Source: Klebsiella sp. WP3-W18-ESBL-02 (GTDB lineage: Bacteria > Pseudomonadota > Gammaproteobacteria > Enterobacterales > Enterobacteriaceae). From it: 64,000 nucleotides of DNA. The notes under the pieces were generated by a model. The model saw nothing but the letters and a program-made list of their open reading frames with translations, made no database searches and had not been told where the DNA came from. Where the stretch lies: positions 1 through 64,000 of the forward strand of contig NZ_AP021974.1 of assembly GCF_014168815.1 (NCBI RefSeq), in the 5' to 3' direction. Positions 1 to 9,030 of the stretch are shown here, in pieces. The position numbers and the translations under genes are program-made. Numbering within the stretch: the first letter of the stretch is position 1; every line of letters starts with the position of its first letter.

Positions 1-37
1 CAGACTCCGAGTTGACGCAGTTCAGGTAATTTTCTGT

Positions 38-857
38 GGCACTGTTGCAAATAGTCGGTGGTGATAAACTTATCATCCCCTTTTGCTGATGGAGCTGCAC
101 ATGAACCCATTCAAAGGCCGGCATTTTCAGCGTGACATCATTCTGTGGGCCGTACGCTGGTACTGCAAATACGGCATCAGTTACCGTGAGCTGCAGGAGA
201 TGCTGGCTGAACGCGGAGTGAATGTCGATCACTCCACGATTTACCGCTGGGTTCAGCGTTATGCGCCTGAAATGGAAAAACGGCTGCGCTGGTACTGGCG
301 TAACCCTTCCGATCTTTGCCCGTGGCACATGGATGAAACCTACGTGAAGGTCAATGGCCGCTGGGCGTATCTGTACCGGGCCGTCGACAGCCGGGGCCGC
401 ACTGTCGATTTTTATCTCTCCTCCCGTCGTAACAGCAAAGCTGCATACCGGTTTCTGGGTAAAATCCTCAACAACGTGAAGAAGTGGCAGATCCCGCGAT
501 TCATCAACACGGATAAAGCGCCCGCCTATGGTCGCGCGCTTGCTCTGCTCAAACGCGAAGGCCGGTGCCCGTCTGACGTTGAACACCGACAGATTAAGTA
601 CCGGAACAACGTGATTGAATGCGATCATGGCAAACTGAAACGGATAATCGGCGCCACGCTGGGATTTAAATCCATGAAGACGGCTTACGCCACCATCAAA
701 GGTATTGAGGTGATGCGTGCACTACGCAAAGGCCAGGCCTCAGCATTTTATTATGGTGATCCCCTGGGCGAAATGCGCCTGGTAAGCAGAGTTTTTGAAA
801 TGTAAGGCCTTTGAATAAGACAAAAGGCTGCCTCATCGCTAACTTTGCAACAGTGCC
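38..857 (+). mobile_element. IS26: IS26, complete
   Basis: Perfect 14-bp terminal inverted repeats (GGCACTGTTGCAAA and its complement) lie exactly 820 bp apart, the length of IS26. The flanking octamers (ttttctgt on the left, gcattact on the right) differ, so there is no target duplication. That is usual after an IS26-mediated adjacent deletion or replicative event. The right end sits inside traH and replaces its 3' part, so a deletion of the distal transfer genes is plausible. The 37 bases left of the element are too short to identify. Confidence 0.98.
101..805 (+). CDS. tnpA: IS26 transposase (IS6 family)
   Basis: This is the 234-residue DDE transposase of IS26. It has an N-terminal helix-turn-helix region and a DDE core, with the first Asp in the HMDETY motif, the second in NTDKAP and the Glu in the NNVIECDHG segment. 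The start MNPFKGRH matches the known protein; an upstream in-frame ATG at 83 is not needed. It drives replicative or conservative co-integration between IS26 copies. Confidence 0.98.
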   Translation: MNPFKGRHFQRDIILWAVRWYCKYGISYRELQEMLAERGVNVDHSTIYRWVQRYAPEMEKRLRWYWRNPSDLCPWHMDETYVKVNGRWAYLYRAVDSRGRTVDFYLSSRRNSKAAYRFLGKILNNVKKWQIPRFINTDKAPAYGRALALLKREGRCPSDVEHRQIKYRNNVIECDHGKLKRIIGATLGFKSMKTAYATIKGIEVMRALRKGQASAFYYGDPLGEMRLVSRVFEM

Positions 858-1204
858 GCATTACTCATGATCTGTTTAACAAATCGCTGAATCTCTTCGC
901 CACTAATCATGGAGAAAGCACCCAGGTAAGCATCAATGCCACCACAGCCGGCATTCAATGACGGTACCTGCATCGAGATTAGCTGCACATTCTTAACCGG
1001 GTTTCGCAGGTAGACAGAGCCGCCTGTAAAGTACCCAGCGGCCTGACCTTGCCATGCTTGTGCCTGTGTGACGTTGCCGCTATATCCAAGGCTGCCAAAG
1101 AAGCCATTAAGGTCACTATTTACGTCAGCACGGGCAGAAGCACTCCCCCCTCCCAGTAATAGAGTCAAAGCTACTGCAATGACTCCTTTTAATAATCTGA
1201 CCAT
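858..1204 (-). pseudogene. traH: TraH, 3'-truncated by IS26
   Basis: The predicted product begins MVRLLKG with a signal peptide and continues with DVNSDLNGFFGSLGYSGNV and NAGCGGIDAYLGAFS, both characteristic of F-type TraH, the periplasmic assembly protein needed for pilus extension. Only about 116 of the roughly 450 family residues remain before the IS26 end at 857, and translation stops inside the IS at 839. An AGGAGGAG Shine-Dalgarno sequence fixes the start at 1204. TraH is needed for F pilus assembly, so this lesion should block transfer unless complemented. Confidence 0.9.
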
Positions 1205-1461
1205 GACTCCTCCTTGTAGGGCGCCACTTTGCTTACCCTCACTGTGTAATGTCCTACAGTGCAGAGAGCGAAACCGATACATAACGAAAGCAGTAAGATG
1301 ATTGGAGCGACCAAAACGCCGTAAGCTATTTCTGTATCTGCAATATTGGTTAGCAGTTTGAGAGAGATCAGACCGTAGATAACGCTAGATATTAGATAAG
1401 CCATGCTATGTATCAGCCAGCCGCGTTCGGAATGCGATAATGCATACTTGTTTGTAGTCAT
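1189..1461 (-). CDS. small two-TM protein in the tra operon
   Basis: A 90-residue predicted inner-membrane protein with two hydrophobic stretches (about residues 15-37 and 45-70) and a charged C-terminus. It lies between trbB and traH and overlaps the traH start by 16 bases, so it is part of the operon. In F this slot holds trbJ and trbF, but I see no convincing sequence match. The function is unknown. Confidence 0.6.
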   Translation of the reverse strand: MTTNKYALSHSERGWLIHSMAYLISSVIYGLISLKLLTNIADTEIAYGVLVAPIILLLSLCIGFALCTVGHYTVRVSKVAPYKEESWSDY

Positions 1462-1478
1462 TTTGTAGTCCGGTTGTA

Positions 1479-2105
1479 TTACTGAGGAGTGACCTGAGTA
1501 CTTGCAGGAAGCGGTGGTAGATTTCGAGGGTCGACCTGGTCCATATCGGCTTGAATCAACGTAGCGTAGCGACCTTCGAGAGCTGGGATTTCCATTACCC
1601 CCTGAGTCAGAGGGTACGCTTTTAATGTATTAACATTCACCATAAACGCTGTTGGTGTAGCAATCGGCAACCCATTACCAAAGAACGTCATAATCTCATC
1701 AGCTATGGGAATGGCTGAATTAGGATCTGACCGTCTGGGGATCAACGGTACCGGGAATGACGGGTCGCCCCCGCCATCCAGTGTGTAGGCCCAGACTTTG
1801 ATGCCATGCTGATCAGCCCATGCTTTCAGCTGCGGGTCGAACTTCGCGCTGTATTGGCAATGGGCCTGCATAAACAACACCACAGCGTACTGGCTCATGT
1901 CGGCAATGCGTCCGCCCGGTAGCTGCATCTTATCGGCCCGCCGCACGGTTGGCTGTGCCGGCGTTTCCTCAACAACCTTCTGAGCAACTTTCCCTGCTTC
2001 CAGCGCCGCTATTTGATCGCGAATGCTTGTGCCGGCTGCGGAGCCGACAGAGACAAGCATCAAGCCCAGTAATGCATATCGCATTACTGACTGTACATGT
2101 TTCAT
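1479..2105 (-). CDS. trbB: TrbB, thioredoxin-like periplasmic protein
   Basis: A 208-residue protein with an N-terminal signal peptide (about residues 1-24), then a thioredoxin-like domain containing QYAVVLFMQAHC and a later cis-Pro-type ATPTAF motif. In F, TrbB helps disulfide formation or isomerisation of the Cys-rich transfer proteins. Position between traF and traH agrees. Here the redox motif reads Cys-Gln-Tyr-Ser (CxxS) instead of CxxC, so only the N-terminal cysteine remains. That could suit isomerase or mixed-disulfide chemistry, but not classical dithiol exchange. Confidence 0.85.
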   Translation of the reverse strand: MKHVQSVMRYALLGLMLVSVGSAAGTSIRDQIAALEAGKVAQKVVEETPAQPTVRRADKMQLPGGRIADMSQYAVVLFMQAHCQYSAKFDPQLKAWADQHGIKVWAYTLDGGGDPSFPVPLIPRRSDPNSAIPIADEIMTFFGNGLPIATPTAFMVNVNTLKAYPLTQGVMEIPALEGRYATLIQADMDQVDPRNLPPLPASTQVTPQ

Positions 2106-2114
2106 GGTTATTCC

Positions 2115-2900
2115 TCAGAAGTTAGGTTTAAAGCCGGTGGCCACATTCAGGAACCTTTTGGCCAGATCGTCTTGTGTCATAAAGCCATAGGCCAGCGCGC
2201 GGTAGTCTTTTGAACGAGGGGAAACGAGAAATAAAGCGGGAAAAGCACTCACACCCATCGCTTTAGTTTGTCCTGTGTCCTGCCGGGTTTCAGGTACCGA
2301 AGCGGCGACCTGGCCATCAACGGTGACCGGAATCAGTGAAATGTTGTTCAGTTTCGCAAAGTCCGACACCACACCCGCCATCTGCACGTCGATAGGGTCC
2401 GAACCACGGTAGAAGTAGAACAGCCCATATTCCTGAGCCAACTGAGTGATGGCAGACTCTCGTTGCTGCTGATCTCGAGTCTGCACATACGGAGCCATGT
2501 TGTTGTAGTGCGGAAACTCGACGTTGTAGTCCAGGTCCGGGTGACGCAGCTGCGCGACCGCAAATGACTGGCTGAACATAGAGCTTCTGTCAGTCCAGAA
2601 TTTCTGCCAGCGCAGATAAGTCGCTGTGTTTTCCGCAGTCGGATACAAAATGGCGCGGTTAAGCGATTCTCTCGTGATGTCCTTTAATACCTGAGCCTGC
2701 TCGACTGCCGTCATCTTGCTAAAATCTGGCACTGCCGGTGCTGGCGCTTCCGGAGGTGGCGCAGGTTTCGGCCGTTTCGGTTTTGGTTTCGGTTCGTTAT
2801 ACCAATTCCATCCAGTAAACGGATTTGCCGGCGTGATAATTTCCTCTGCAGCGGCCTGCAGACTGAACATTAACATCAAGGCCGGGATGAAATACTTCAT
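2115..2900 (-). CDS. traF: TraF, pilus assembly protein
   Basis: F-type TraF: a signal peptide (residues 1-18), a proline-rich linker (about 35-60), and a thioredoxin-fold C-terminal domain with GLFYFYRGSDPIDVQ in place of an active CxxC, as in F TraF. It belongs to the periplasmic pilus-assembly set with TraW, U, H and TrbC/TrbI. The ATG at 2900 overlaps the traN stop (TGATG), indicating translational coupling. A GTG one codon upstream is possible but less likely. Confidence 0.88.
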   Translation of the reverse strand: MKYFIPALMLMFSLQAAAEEIITPANPFTGWNWYNEPKPKPKRPKPAPPPEAPAPAVPDFSKMTAVEQAQVLKDITRESLNRAILYPTAENTATYLRWQKFWTDRSSMFSQSFAVAQLRHPDLDYNVEFPHYNNMAPYVQTRDQQQRESAITQLAQEYGLFYFYRGSDPIDVQMAGVVSDFAKLNNISLIPVTVDGQVAASVPETRQDTGQTKAMGVSAFPALFLVSPRSKDYRALAYGFMTQDDLAKRFLNVATGFKPNF

Positions 2901-4777
2901 CACTTACCTCCATTGTTCTGTTGTTGCTGGACCTGGGCGGCAATACGGTCTTTAACCTGCTGTACCATCGTTCCGGTATCCGGGATTTTCTGGTTGTTCA
3001 TCAGGTCTTCGTAGAAGTCGGAGAAATTGACGCGATCGAAGTCGATATGTTGCAACTCATCGACCGTAATGCCCCTGCAGTCTGGGTTGTCTCCGCTCCC
3101 AAAACTCACACCAAGCTGATCACGACGCCCCTGTTCCTGGATAATACGAGCCAGTTTCCCCTGGAAGACGCAGTACACCTGGCTCTTCTGGACGCAAACA
3201 CCCAGCACCTTGTGATCACATTTGGTACCGACGCTAACCGTAACTTTTTTAGCCTTTGCTTTACCGAGAGCCATCTCATCGTCATTACAGTGTGCCAGTC
3301 CAACATCTGCCCCCCACCCGCTGTCTTTACAGCAGTTTGAGAACCCGGCGAACGCTTTACGGCAACTCATGGTTTCACCGGTGAAAGCCCTGACATTCAT
3401 TTCGTCCTGACTATTGGCAACGTCCTCACCTGCAGAGGCTAAACCTGCCAGCTTGGCGACTGCTTCATCAAAGCCGTTATCACCCGCGCCGTTAGTCGCA
3501 TCGCACTCCCCGGTTTTACAGAAGTAATCGCCACCACAGACCAGCCCGCCGGACGTGTGGTCGCGCTGGCACTGGTAGGTGTAACCCATGTGCGTACATT
3601 CGCCATCCGTTGATTCAAGGCAGGTTTGATTTGAAACTGTGCACTGGGGGTCGTCCATGAGAGTGCCACAGGTACCGGTCGACTCCACCGGCAGCACATA
3701 GTTATCGCTGTAGCCCCAGCAATCGCTGTAGACCTGGTAATTCTTGCCATTAACCGTCACGGTACGCTCACCGCCAGGATCAATACAAACAGAGCCAGTT
3801 GGTTTCCCTTTGGTCTTATCAAACGGGCAGGACTCGTTCCAGACAACATCCGGCACCCAGGTTTCGACCGTCGTATCCATAACAAGCGTCACTCTGATAT
3901 CCAGCGATCCATTTTTCATATTTTCCATATCTTTCCTTGCGTTGGTGCCGCAACCTGAGTTTCCGCCGAAACATTGACTATTAGTAACTGAAGCTCTAGG
4001 AACATTTTCACCTTTTGTTAATGGGTAACCAGGCGCGCTAGGAAAGTTATAATTGAATGGACCTTGATATTTGAGTTGAACGTTATTTAAACCCCACCAT
4101 GTTAGATATCTGATATTTCCTTTAACTGATGTGTACCAATACACTTTTGCACTAATAACCCTCCCTGTTGCTGGGGCAGGAAATGTTATGTAGAAACCGT
4201 TGCTTCCGTTGAATGAGGTAGTCATCTGCGGTGCGCGGATCGTAAAAGTTTCGGTTCCTTGTGTAGTCTCAAAGTGGCCACTGGCTGATCCGGTTCTGCT
4301 GCAGGACTCAACTGAAGCAACATCTTTATCGCATTTGAAATCTTCAAACGTCGATTTGGAAACTGTCACTTCAGTGCATTGTTGCCCGGTACCATCCAGA
4401 ACGCTTTCAGCCCCTTTTTCAGCATCTTTGCTCGCCGTAATGTAGGTCGCATCAGAACTGATAGTGGGTGGCGGATTTTTAGTCCCGGATTCAATGATTG
4501 ACTGAGCAGCATCGTTGCCCTGCATTTCAGACAATCCCTTATCAGCCAGCCCGCTATCGCCGCCTTTTACTCCTCCGTAGTAATCACTTTGAGGAGGATT
4601 CTCGGTATACCCTGGGATTGAACCAGTCACTGAGCCGGGGTTATTTAGGCTGCCCGTACCCTGTGATGCGTTACCTTTCCCAAAACTTGAACCGGCGTTG
4701 TAGGCATCCTGATTGGTGTCAGCATTCGCGGCAGTCATAGCCATGAAAACCAGAAGAGGAAGCATTTTCTTCATCAT
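2900..4777 (-). CDS. traN: TraN, mating-pair stabilisation outer-membrane protein
   Basis: A 625-residue Cys-rich protein with a signal peptide cleaved after about ANA. Its length, cysteine content and place between trbC and traF identify TraN, which sits in the donor outer membrane and binds a recipient porin during mating-pair stabilisation. The C-terminal half holds the usual clustered cysteines (ANSQDEMNVRAFTGETMSC and FSNCC segments). The N-terminal variable region, about residues 120-330, carries receptor specificity in the family. A GGAGG sequence selects the ATG at 4777, which overlaps the trbC stop. Confidence 0.92.
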   Translation of the reverse strand: MMKKMLPLLVFMAMTAANADTNQDAYNAGSSFGKGNASQGTGSLNNPGSVTGSIPGYTENPPQSDYYGGVKGGDSGLADKGLSEMQGNDAAQSIIESGTKNPPPTISSDATYITASKDAEKGAESVLDGTGQQCTEVTVSKSTFEDFKCDKDVASVESCSRTGSASGHFETTQGTETFTIRAPQMTTSFNGSNGFYITFPAPATGRVISAKVYWYTSVKGNIRYLTWWGLNNVQLKYQGPFNYNFPSAPGYPLTKGENVPRASVTNSQCFGGNSGCGTNARKDMENMKNGSLDIRVTLVMDTTVETWVPDVVWNESCPFDKTKGKPTGSVCIDPGGERTVTVNGKNYQVYSDCWGYSDNYVLPVESTGTCGTLMDDPQCTVSNQTCLESTDGECTHMGYTYQCQRDHTSGGLVCGGDYFCKTGECDATNGAGDNGFDEAVAKLAGLASAGEDVANSQDEMNVRAFTGETMSCRKAFAGFSNCCKDSGWGADVGLAHCNDDEMALGKAKAKKVTVSVGTKCDHKVLGVCVQKSQVYCVFQGKLARIIQEQGRRDQLGVSFGSGDNPDCRGITVDELQHIDFDRVNFSDFYEDLMNNQKIPDTGTMVQQVKDRIAAQVQQQQNNGGK

Positions 4778-5388
4778 TTTGCCTCCATCAACTGCCGCGC
4801 TGTAGAAGCGCATTCACCCTGTTCTGCGATTTTCTCCAGCATCGCTTTCAGAGGTAAACTTCCACGAATTACGTCGAAATGACCTGGGCATGTGACGACA
4901 AGAGCTGGTACCGCAGTGATACCGTACTGCTCAAATAAAGTGGGGTCGATTTGAACACCGATATCTTTCTGCTTTTTCGACAATTCGAACATTCGTGCAG
5001 CTGTCTTACGTAAATCATTATTGAGCCAGCCGCGAATGGTTGCCGGTACTCCAAAGCGAGTTGCATCGCCAAGCATTGGCAGGAGCCCTTCTTCTGGTAT
5101 CCCCAGACTAACAAAGTACATCGCCGGGAAGGTTTTCTCATCCGCGCTACCAGGCTGACTCTGCTGAATGCCTGCTGCCAGTTTTGAGATCAGATCTTGC
5201 TGCGTAGGAGGAACAAGCTGACTTAGGTCCGTTCCCCGAAGTCCGTCTTTAAATTCCTGCAAAGCACTTTGCTGCTGCTTCATCCAGTCACGATCCTGGA
5301 GGCTGGTTGTTTGCTCGCTCGCGTTGGCCACTGTCGTGAACATGCTTAACCCAGCAAGAAGCAAAGCTGTTTTTAATGCATTTTTCAT
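4774..5388 (-). CDS. trbC: TrbC, periplasmic pilus assembly protein
   Basis: About 204 residues with a signal peptide (1-25) and a C-terminal TrbC_Ftype domain of thioredoxin-like fold (MYFVSLGIPEEGL, then YGITAVPALVV). In F, TrbC works with TraW in F-pilus assembly, and in some systems the two are fused. The stop overlaps the traN start (ATGA). The ATG at 5388 is preceded by AAGGA at good spacing. Confidence 0.88.
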   Translation of the reverse strand: MKNALKTALLLAGLSMFTTVANASEQTTSLQDRDWMKQQQSALQEFKDGLRGTDLSQLVPPTQQDLISKLAAGIQQSQPGSADEKTFPAMYFVSLGIPEEGLLPMLGDATRFGVPATIRGWLNNDLRKTAARMFELSKKQKDIGVQIDPTLFEQYGITAVPALVVTCPGHFDVIRGSLPLKAMLEKIAEQGECASTARQLMEAK

Positions 5389-5397
5389 AGTCAATCC

Positions 5398-6396
5398 TTA
5401 CAGAAACACGCAGTTACGCTTACGCCAGAGGAGGTATCCAAAATTCTTTTTGGATTGTGGGGAGTTATGCGTCGTGCCCCAAAGCTGAGTGCTGGCGCCA
5501 AAGGGGTGGCAGTTATTTGTCTCGGGGTACATATTCACCATCTGATATCGCCAGCGTTCTTTCGGCATGATTGGTGAAGGATATTGATTACAAACTGCTG
5601 TATCCGCACCGATTGAGTTCCAGACCAGCCCCTCTCGATGTAGCTTGAACGCCATACGTTCTGAAACGAGTAGTGATGATTCAAGAGGAGAAAACTCTCC
5701 GCTGGTATAGCCAGTAAGGGGGTACATAGAGCCCTGTGCACCGGCGCACCAGAACAGTGGCGAAAGAGGAAGCCCAGCTGAGCTTGCTGCTGCATCTGCT
5801 GCACAAGCCCCCTGAGCGATAAGATTTCCAAACAGAGTGGCTTCCGGGTTGATGATCATTGAGAGCGTACTGTCGTTCCACATCGGGTCGACTTCAGAGA
5901 GATAGCCAATATCCATATCTCCCGTCTGCATGCATCCCATGCTCGTGATGATGTTCAGCCAATAAATCAGGGGGTACTTGTACCAGTGGACGTGGTAGAA
6001 CGCACCGGCAGCCGGACGGTCACTCTGTCCTGCGGTACCCGTACCGGTTCGGCCAAGGTCTATCTTAAAGCCCCCCATGTTGACCATCACGCCAGGCTCT
6101 CGCGTTACGTCAGTCATGGCCATAGGTTCCCAGAAACCAATTGCCAGGCCGATTCGCCAGAAAATCCCCATTGGGCAAAACTGAATAGGGGAAGATGGGT
6201 TAGAGGTATCCGGCTGAGGCCCATTGGCCAGCTTGATATTTCCGAGAGTCATCGGGAAAAGGCATTTCCAGCACACATCCGAGATGGGGTTTACCCACCG
6301 ACCATCGCCGGCATTACTGGCAACGGCCGCATCGGGGCGTGCTAATAAGAGGGGAAACAACAACGCTAAAACAAACGTGCTCAGAGTTTTTCGCAT
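5398..6396 (-). CDS. traU: TraU, pilus assembly and DNA transfer protein
   Basis: A 332-residue periplasmic protein with a signal peptide. It contains the conserved TraU segments WVNPISDVCWKCLFPMTLG near the N-terminus and the Cys-rich SPIQFCPMGIFWRIG and ITSMGCMQTGDMD motifs. TraU is needed for pilus assembly and DNA transfer in F-type systems. Nine bases separate it from trbC downstream. Unlike in F, it does not follow traW directly: three extra genes lie between them. Confidence 0.93.
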   Translation of the reverse strand: MRKTLSTFVLALLFPLLLARPDAAVASNAGDGRWVNPISDVCWKCLFPMTLGNIKLANGPQPDTSNPSSPIQFCPMGIFWRIGLAIGFWEPMAMTDVTREPGVMVNMGGFKIDLGRTGTGTAGQSDRPAAGAFYHVHWYKYPLIYWLNIITSMGCMQTGDMDIGYLSEVDPMWNDSTLSMIINPEATLFGNLIAQGACAADAAASSAGLPLSPLFWCAGAQGSMYPLTGYTSGEFSPLESSLLVSERMAFKLHREGLVWNSIGADTAVCNQYPSPIMPKERWRYQMVNMYPETNNCHPFGASTQLWGTTHNSPQSKKNFGYLLWRKRNCVFL

Positions 6397-6522
6397 ACCA
6401 CCCCCACAGGAAGGCGGACAGCCGATATCGACCTGATAATTGCAGGCTTAATCATTTTTAGTCCTTACAGTGATGTCGACCGCGGTGCGGGGACAGTACA
6501 GAAAAGTGATAAAGGGAAAGGG

Positions 6523-6729
6523 TTAATCGGCAGCGGCTTCAAATTCAATTTTGAGGCGTTCTTCCTTGGGCAGGCGGTACAGTGCCAGAACGCCGGCCCG
6601 TAATAATGTTGATGGTTTCAACAACGGGTTTTCAGCGAGCATCAGATCCATTCTCTCAATAGCAGCATCATTAAACCGGCCGCTTCGGATAGTGGTGCGC
6701 TTCGCCCTTTTTTGCGGTCCTTTTGACAT
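6523..6729 (-). CDS. small basic protein between traW and traU
   Basis: A 68-residue protein with a Lys/Arg-rich N-terminus followed by FNDAAIERMDLMLAENPLLKPSTLLRAGVLALY. That has the strand-helix-helix rhythm of a ribbon-helix-helix DNA-binding protein, although the fold is inferred. It lies in the tra operon orientation, about 110 bases from its neighbours on each side. It could be a local regulator. I do not recognise a named family. Confidence 0.5.
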   Translation of the reverse strand: MSKGPQKRAKRTTIRSGRFNDAAIERMDLMLAENPLLKPSTLLRAGVLALYRLPKEERLKIEFEAAAD

Positions 6730-6840
6730 TGGGCAACCTTATTATTTAGTTCAGTTTTTTATCCAGAATCGGTCCGGCATTCAGGCTGAGGCGGAGCGCA
6801 ACGCAGTGAGCACCGAACATCCTGAATCTGGGGCGATTGA

Positions 6841-7566
6841 TTAGTATTTGTAGGGAGCGGGAACAACCTGAAATGCATAACAGGCTTCAAAGCCATAATC
6901 CGAACCATTTATTTCCCCTTCAGCGATACGCTTACTGGCCGCCTGGATACATGCAGCCAACGTTAGGGGCCGAGTAAAGCCGATGCCCTGTGACTTCAGA
7001 ATGAAATATTTACCCGGAGATGAGTGTGGTAGCGGAAAGCTGGCTGCATGTAACTGAGCTGGTTGCATGGTTGAAAATGCAGCGACGAAGCACTCTTTAG
7101 GGTCGCTACAGGGCTTCAACGATAATTCGTACTGCAGATCACCGTTGAACACCTGCTTTATCGGACCATCAATACTCGCTTCCGGAAATGGATGTGTTTT
7201 GACCACCTCTGAAAGTTGATTGAGGCAGCGTACTACATCACGGGTTAACAGCGAATTTGCGGCCCAAACGGTAATTGATACCTGTTGCAGAAATGGCTCC
7301 GATACCTGCTGCTCTGTTTTATTGCAAACCATAGGAAGAGTGTCTTGTGAATGACGTTCCCCTATTCCGCCAGTCCTTGAAAACTTCCATCGGTGTACAA
7401 GCAACAGCACCCCAATCATGCACAGATATGCAATCACCGCAGCACCCACGCCGAAAAGAAGTCCAATACCGACCTGTTCAGTGTAGGATTCATGTGAAGG
7501 TACAAACACAGATGAAAGGGGGATTTCAGGGATATCGAACTGAAAATCAGAAGGTTCTAAGGGCAT
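6841..7566 (-). CDS. unknown membrane-anchored protein in tra operon
   Basis: 241 residues with one strong transmembrane segment (about 33-57, GIGLLFGVGAAVIAYLCMIG region), a basic stretch after it, and a soluble C-terminal domain of about 150 residues. The pattern suggests a bitopic inner-membrane protein. The start overlaps the upstream gene by 10 bases, so the two are co-translated. No F counterpart is recognised, and it is an addition between traW and traU. Confidence 0.6.
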   Translation of the reverse strand: MPLEPSDFQFDIPEIPLSSVFVPSHESYTEQVGIGLLFGVGAAVIAYLCMIGVLLLVHRWKFSRTGGIGERHSQDTLPMVCNKTEQQVSEPFLQQVSITVWAANSLLTRDVVRCLNQLSEVVKTHPFPEASIDGPIKQVFNGDLQYELSLKPCSDPKECFVAAFSTMQPAQLHAASFPLPHSSPGKYFILKSQGIGFTRPLTLAACIQAASKRIAEGEINGSDYGFEACYAFQVVPAPYKY

Positions 7567-7982
7567 ATTTTTTGCTGGCCTCTGTGATGGTTTCGACTTT
7601 CATCCTCTGCAATCTCACTGTCCAGATAGGATTGTCTAATCCCCTGAAAGGCGGCATCGATGCCTGGCGCTTTGCATCTGCGAACCTTAATACCTGACTC
7701 AATTTCAAGCATTTGCCCATGAATGAAATTCACCAGGAAATCCATAAAACGCTCATCACGTTCCTCTGGTTGCTTAAGTTCTATGCCGTTGCTTTCCCCC
7801 CAATGCATCCACATTTTCGTTATGAGAACACCATCCCATGACTCAATTTCCGGATACAGTTTCTTTAAACTGGAGGCAGTACCCGGCCCCTGGCGTTTAT
7901 TATTCCTTTTGTTCGCTGCAGGCTTTGCGGGTCTGCAGTCATTTAGCTGCGGGAACATATCGCCCAGCGTCATCGTTGTCAT
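7557..7982 (-). CDS. unknown cytoplasmic protein in tra operon
   Basis: A 141-residue soluble protein, basic in its first third and with a predicted helical centre (SWDGVLITKMWMHWGES). Its start overlaps the traW stop (ATGA) and its end overlaps the next gene, so it is embedded in the transfer operon. I see no signal peptide, membrane segment or known motif. Confidence 0.55.
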   Translation of the reverse strand: MTTMTLGDMFPQLNDCRPAKPAANKRNNKRQGPGTASSLKKLYPEIESWDGVLITKMWMHWGESNGIELKQPEERDERFMDFLVNFIHGQMLEIESGIKVRRCKAPGIDAAFQGIRQSYLDSEIAEDESRNHHRGQQKICP

Positions 7983-8614
7983 TTCTTCTCTCCTGCAGTG
8001 GGGATTTCTTCGATTTTCAGCACACGTCCATCGCGAGTTATGCGCGCCGGGGTATGTTCAAAACCAAATTTCGCGGTCAGAACGCCGGACTGGTCAAAGA
8101 AGATTTGTTCGTTCAGAGCGTTACTGGTGTCACGGATATTTCCGTTGACCAGAATGATTTTGAAGTCGGTGAGGCTACTGATTTGCCTCTTAATCCATTT
8201 AACCTGATCGGCATTGTCGCCATCGATGAAGAACAGAGTCTGGTTGTAGGGGACTTTATCCAGTGGGTTAACGCTATCGCCTTTCCGGGCGACAACATTG
8301 CCTTTCATATCAGTGATAGTTTCCGCGACCGTAAACGTCGGATCGTATACTGTTGCGCGGTACCGTACTGCTGGCGTCAATCCCTGAACGGGTGCAGGTC
8401 TAACCGCATTCTTCTTCACCCTCTCTACAGCCTCATCCTGCAGCTTTTTCATCTCGCCGCTCTGCTCCATACTTTTGAGCCGTTGCTGAATGAACTCCAA
8501 TAAGTCAGGTTCAGCCGGTGCCCAGAGATGCCCCCATGTACCAAGGTCTTTTGCCCCGACACTGCCAGTGGCCAGCGCCGCCAGTAGCATGGCAAGAGGA
8601 ACGCGTTTTCTCAT
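7979..8614 (-). CDS. traW: TraW, periplasmic pilus assembly protein
   Basis: About 211 residues with a signal peptide (MRKRVPLAMLLAALATG) and the TraW signatures DLGTWGHLWAPAEPDLLEFI and FFIDGDNADQVKWIK. TraW is an F-type periplasmic assembly factor that acts with TrbC. The ATG at 8614 overlaps the trbI stop (ATGA); the longer upstream frame is rejected because this ATG begins the signal peptide. Confidence 0.9.
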   Translation of the reverse strand: MRKRVPLAMLLAALATGSVGAKDLGTWGHLWAPAEPDLLEFIQQRLKSMEQSGEMKKLQDEAVERVKKNAVRPAPVQGLTPAVRYRATVYDPTFTVAETITDMKGNVVARKGDSVNPLDKVPYNQTLFFIDGDNADQVKWIKRQISSLTDFKIILVNGNIRDTSNALNEQIFFDQSGVLTAKFGFEHTPARITRDGRVLKIEEIPTAGEKK

Positions 8615-9030
8615 TGGCGCTCTCCCTGCATTCGCGTAGCAATACCAGTACGAATTTCCTGCGTAATATCGGCCTGTTGGCTTACCACTGCCGGCGCCAC
8701 AAGAATCACCGAATGATGCGAATCCTGCCATTCCTGCAAAGTATCCCTCATCGCGCTGTTAAATCGCGTCATAAGCACTTTGGTCTGTTCTTCAGGCAGC
8801 TTCTGCTCCAGGGTTTGCTGAATAAACAGGTCCATTGTCCCCTTCATATCGAAGGCCACAACATCTGGGGTTGTCACTTTAACTGTCCCCCAGGACACCG
8901 CGATTGTTAGAGCGATCTGCAGCATAATCAGACCACCTGTTTTAACCAATCGACGTGAAGTCACAGGAAGGCTGACTAATCCTTCGCGAGCATCAATGCT
9001 ATCCGGTTCGTTGTCTTTATTTTCACTCAT
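8611..9030 (-). CDS. trbI: TrbI (F-type), inner-membrane pilus protein
   Basis: 139 residues with an N-terminal cytoplasmic tail, one transmembrane helix (about residues 30-50, VKTGGLIMLQIALTIAVSWG region) and a periplasmic domain. Size and position between traC and traW match F TrbI, which affects pilus outgrowth and retraction. The ATG at 9030 overlaps the traC stop. This is unrelated to the VirB10-like TrbI of RP4. Confidence 0.82.
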   Translation of the reverse strand: MSENKDNEPDSIDAREGLVSLPVTSRRLVKTGGLIMLQIALTIAVSWGTVKVTTPDVVAFDMKGTMDLFIQQTLEQKLPEEQTKVLMTRFNSAMRDTLQEWQDSHHSVILVAPAVVSQQADITQEIRTGIATRMQGERQ

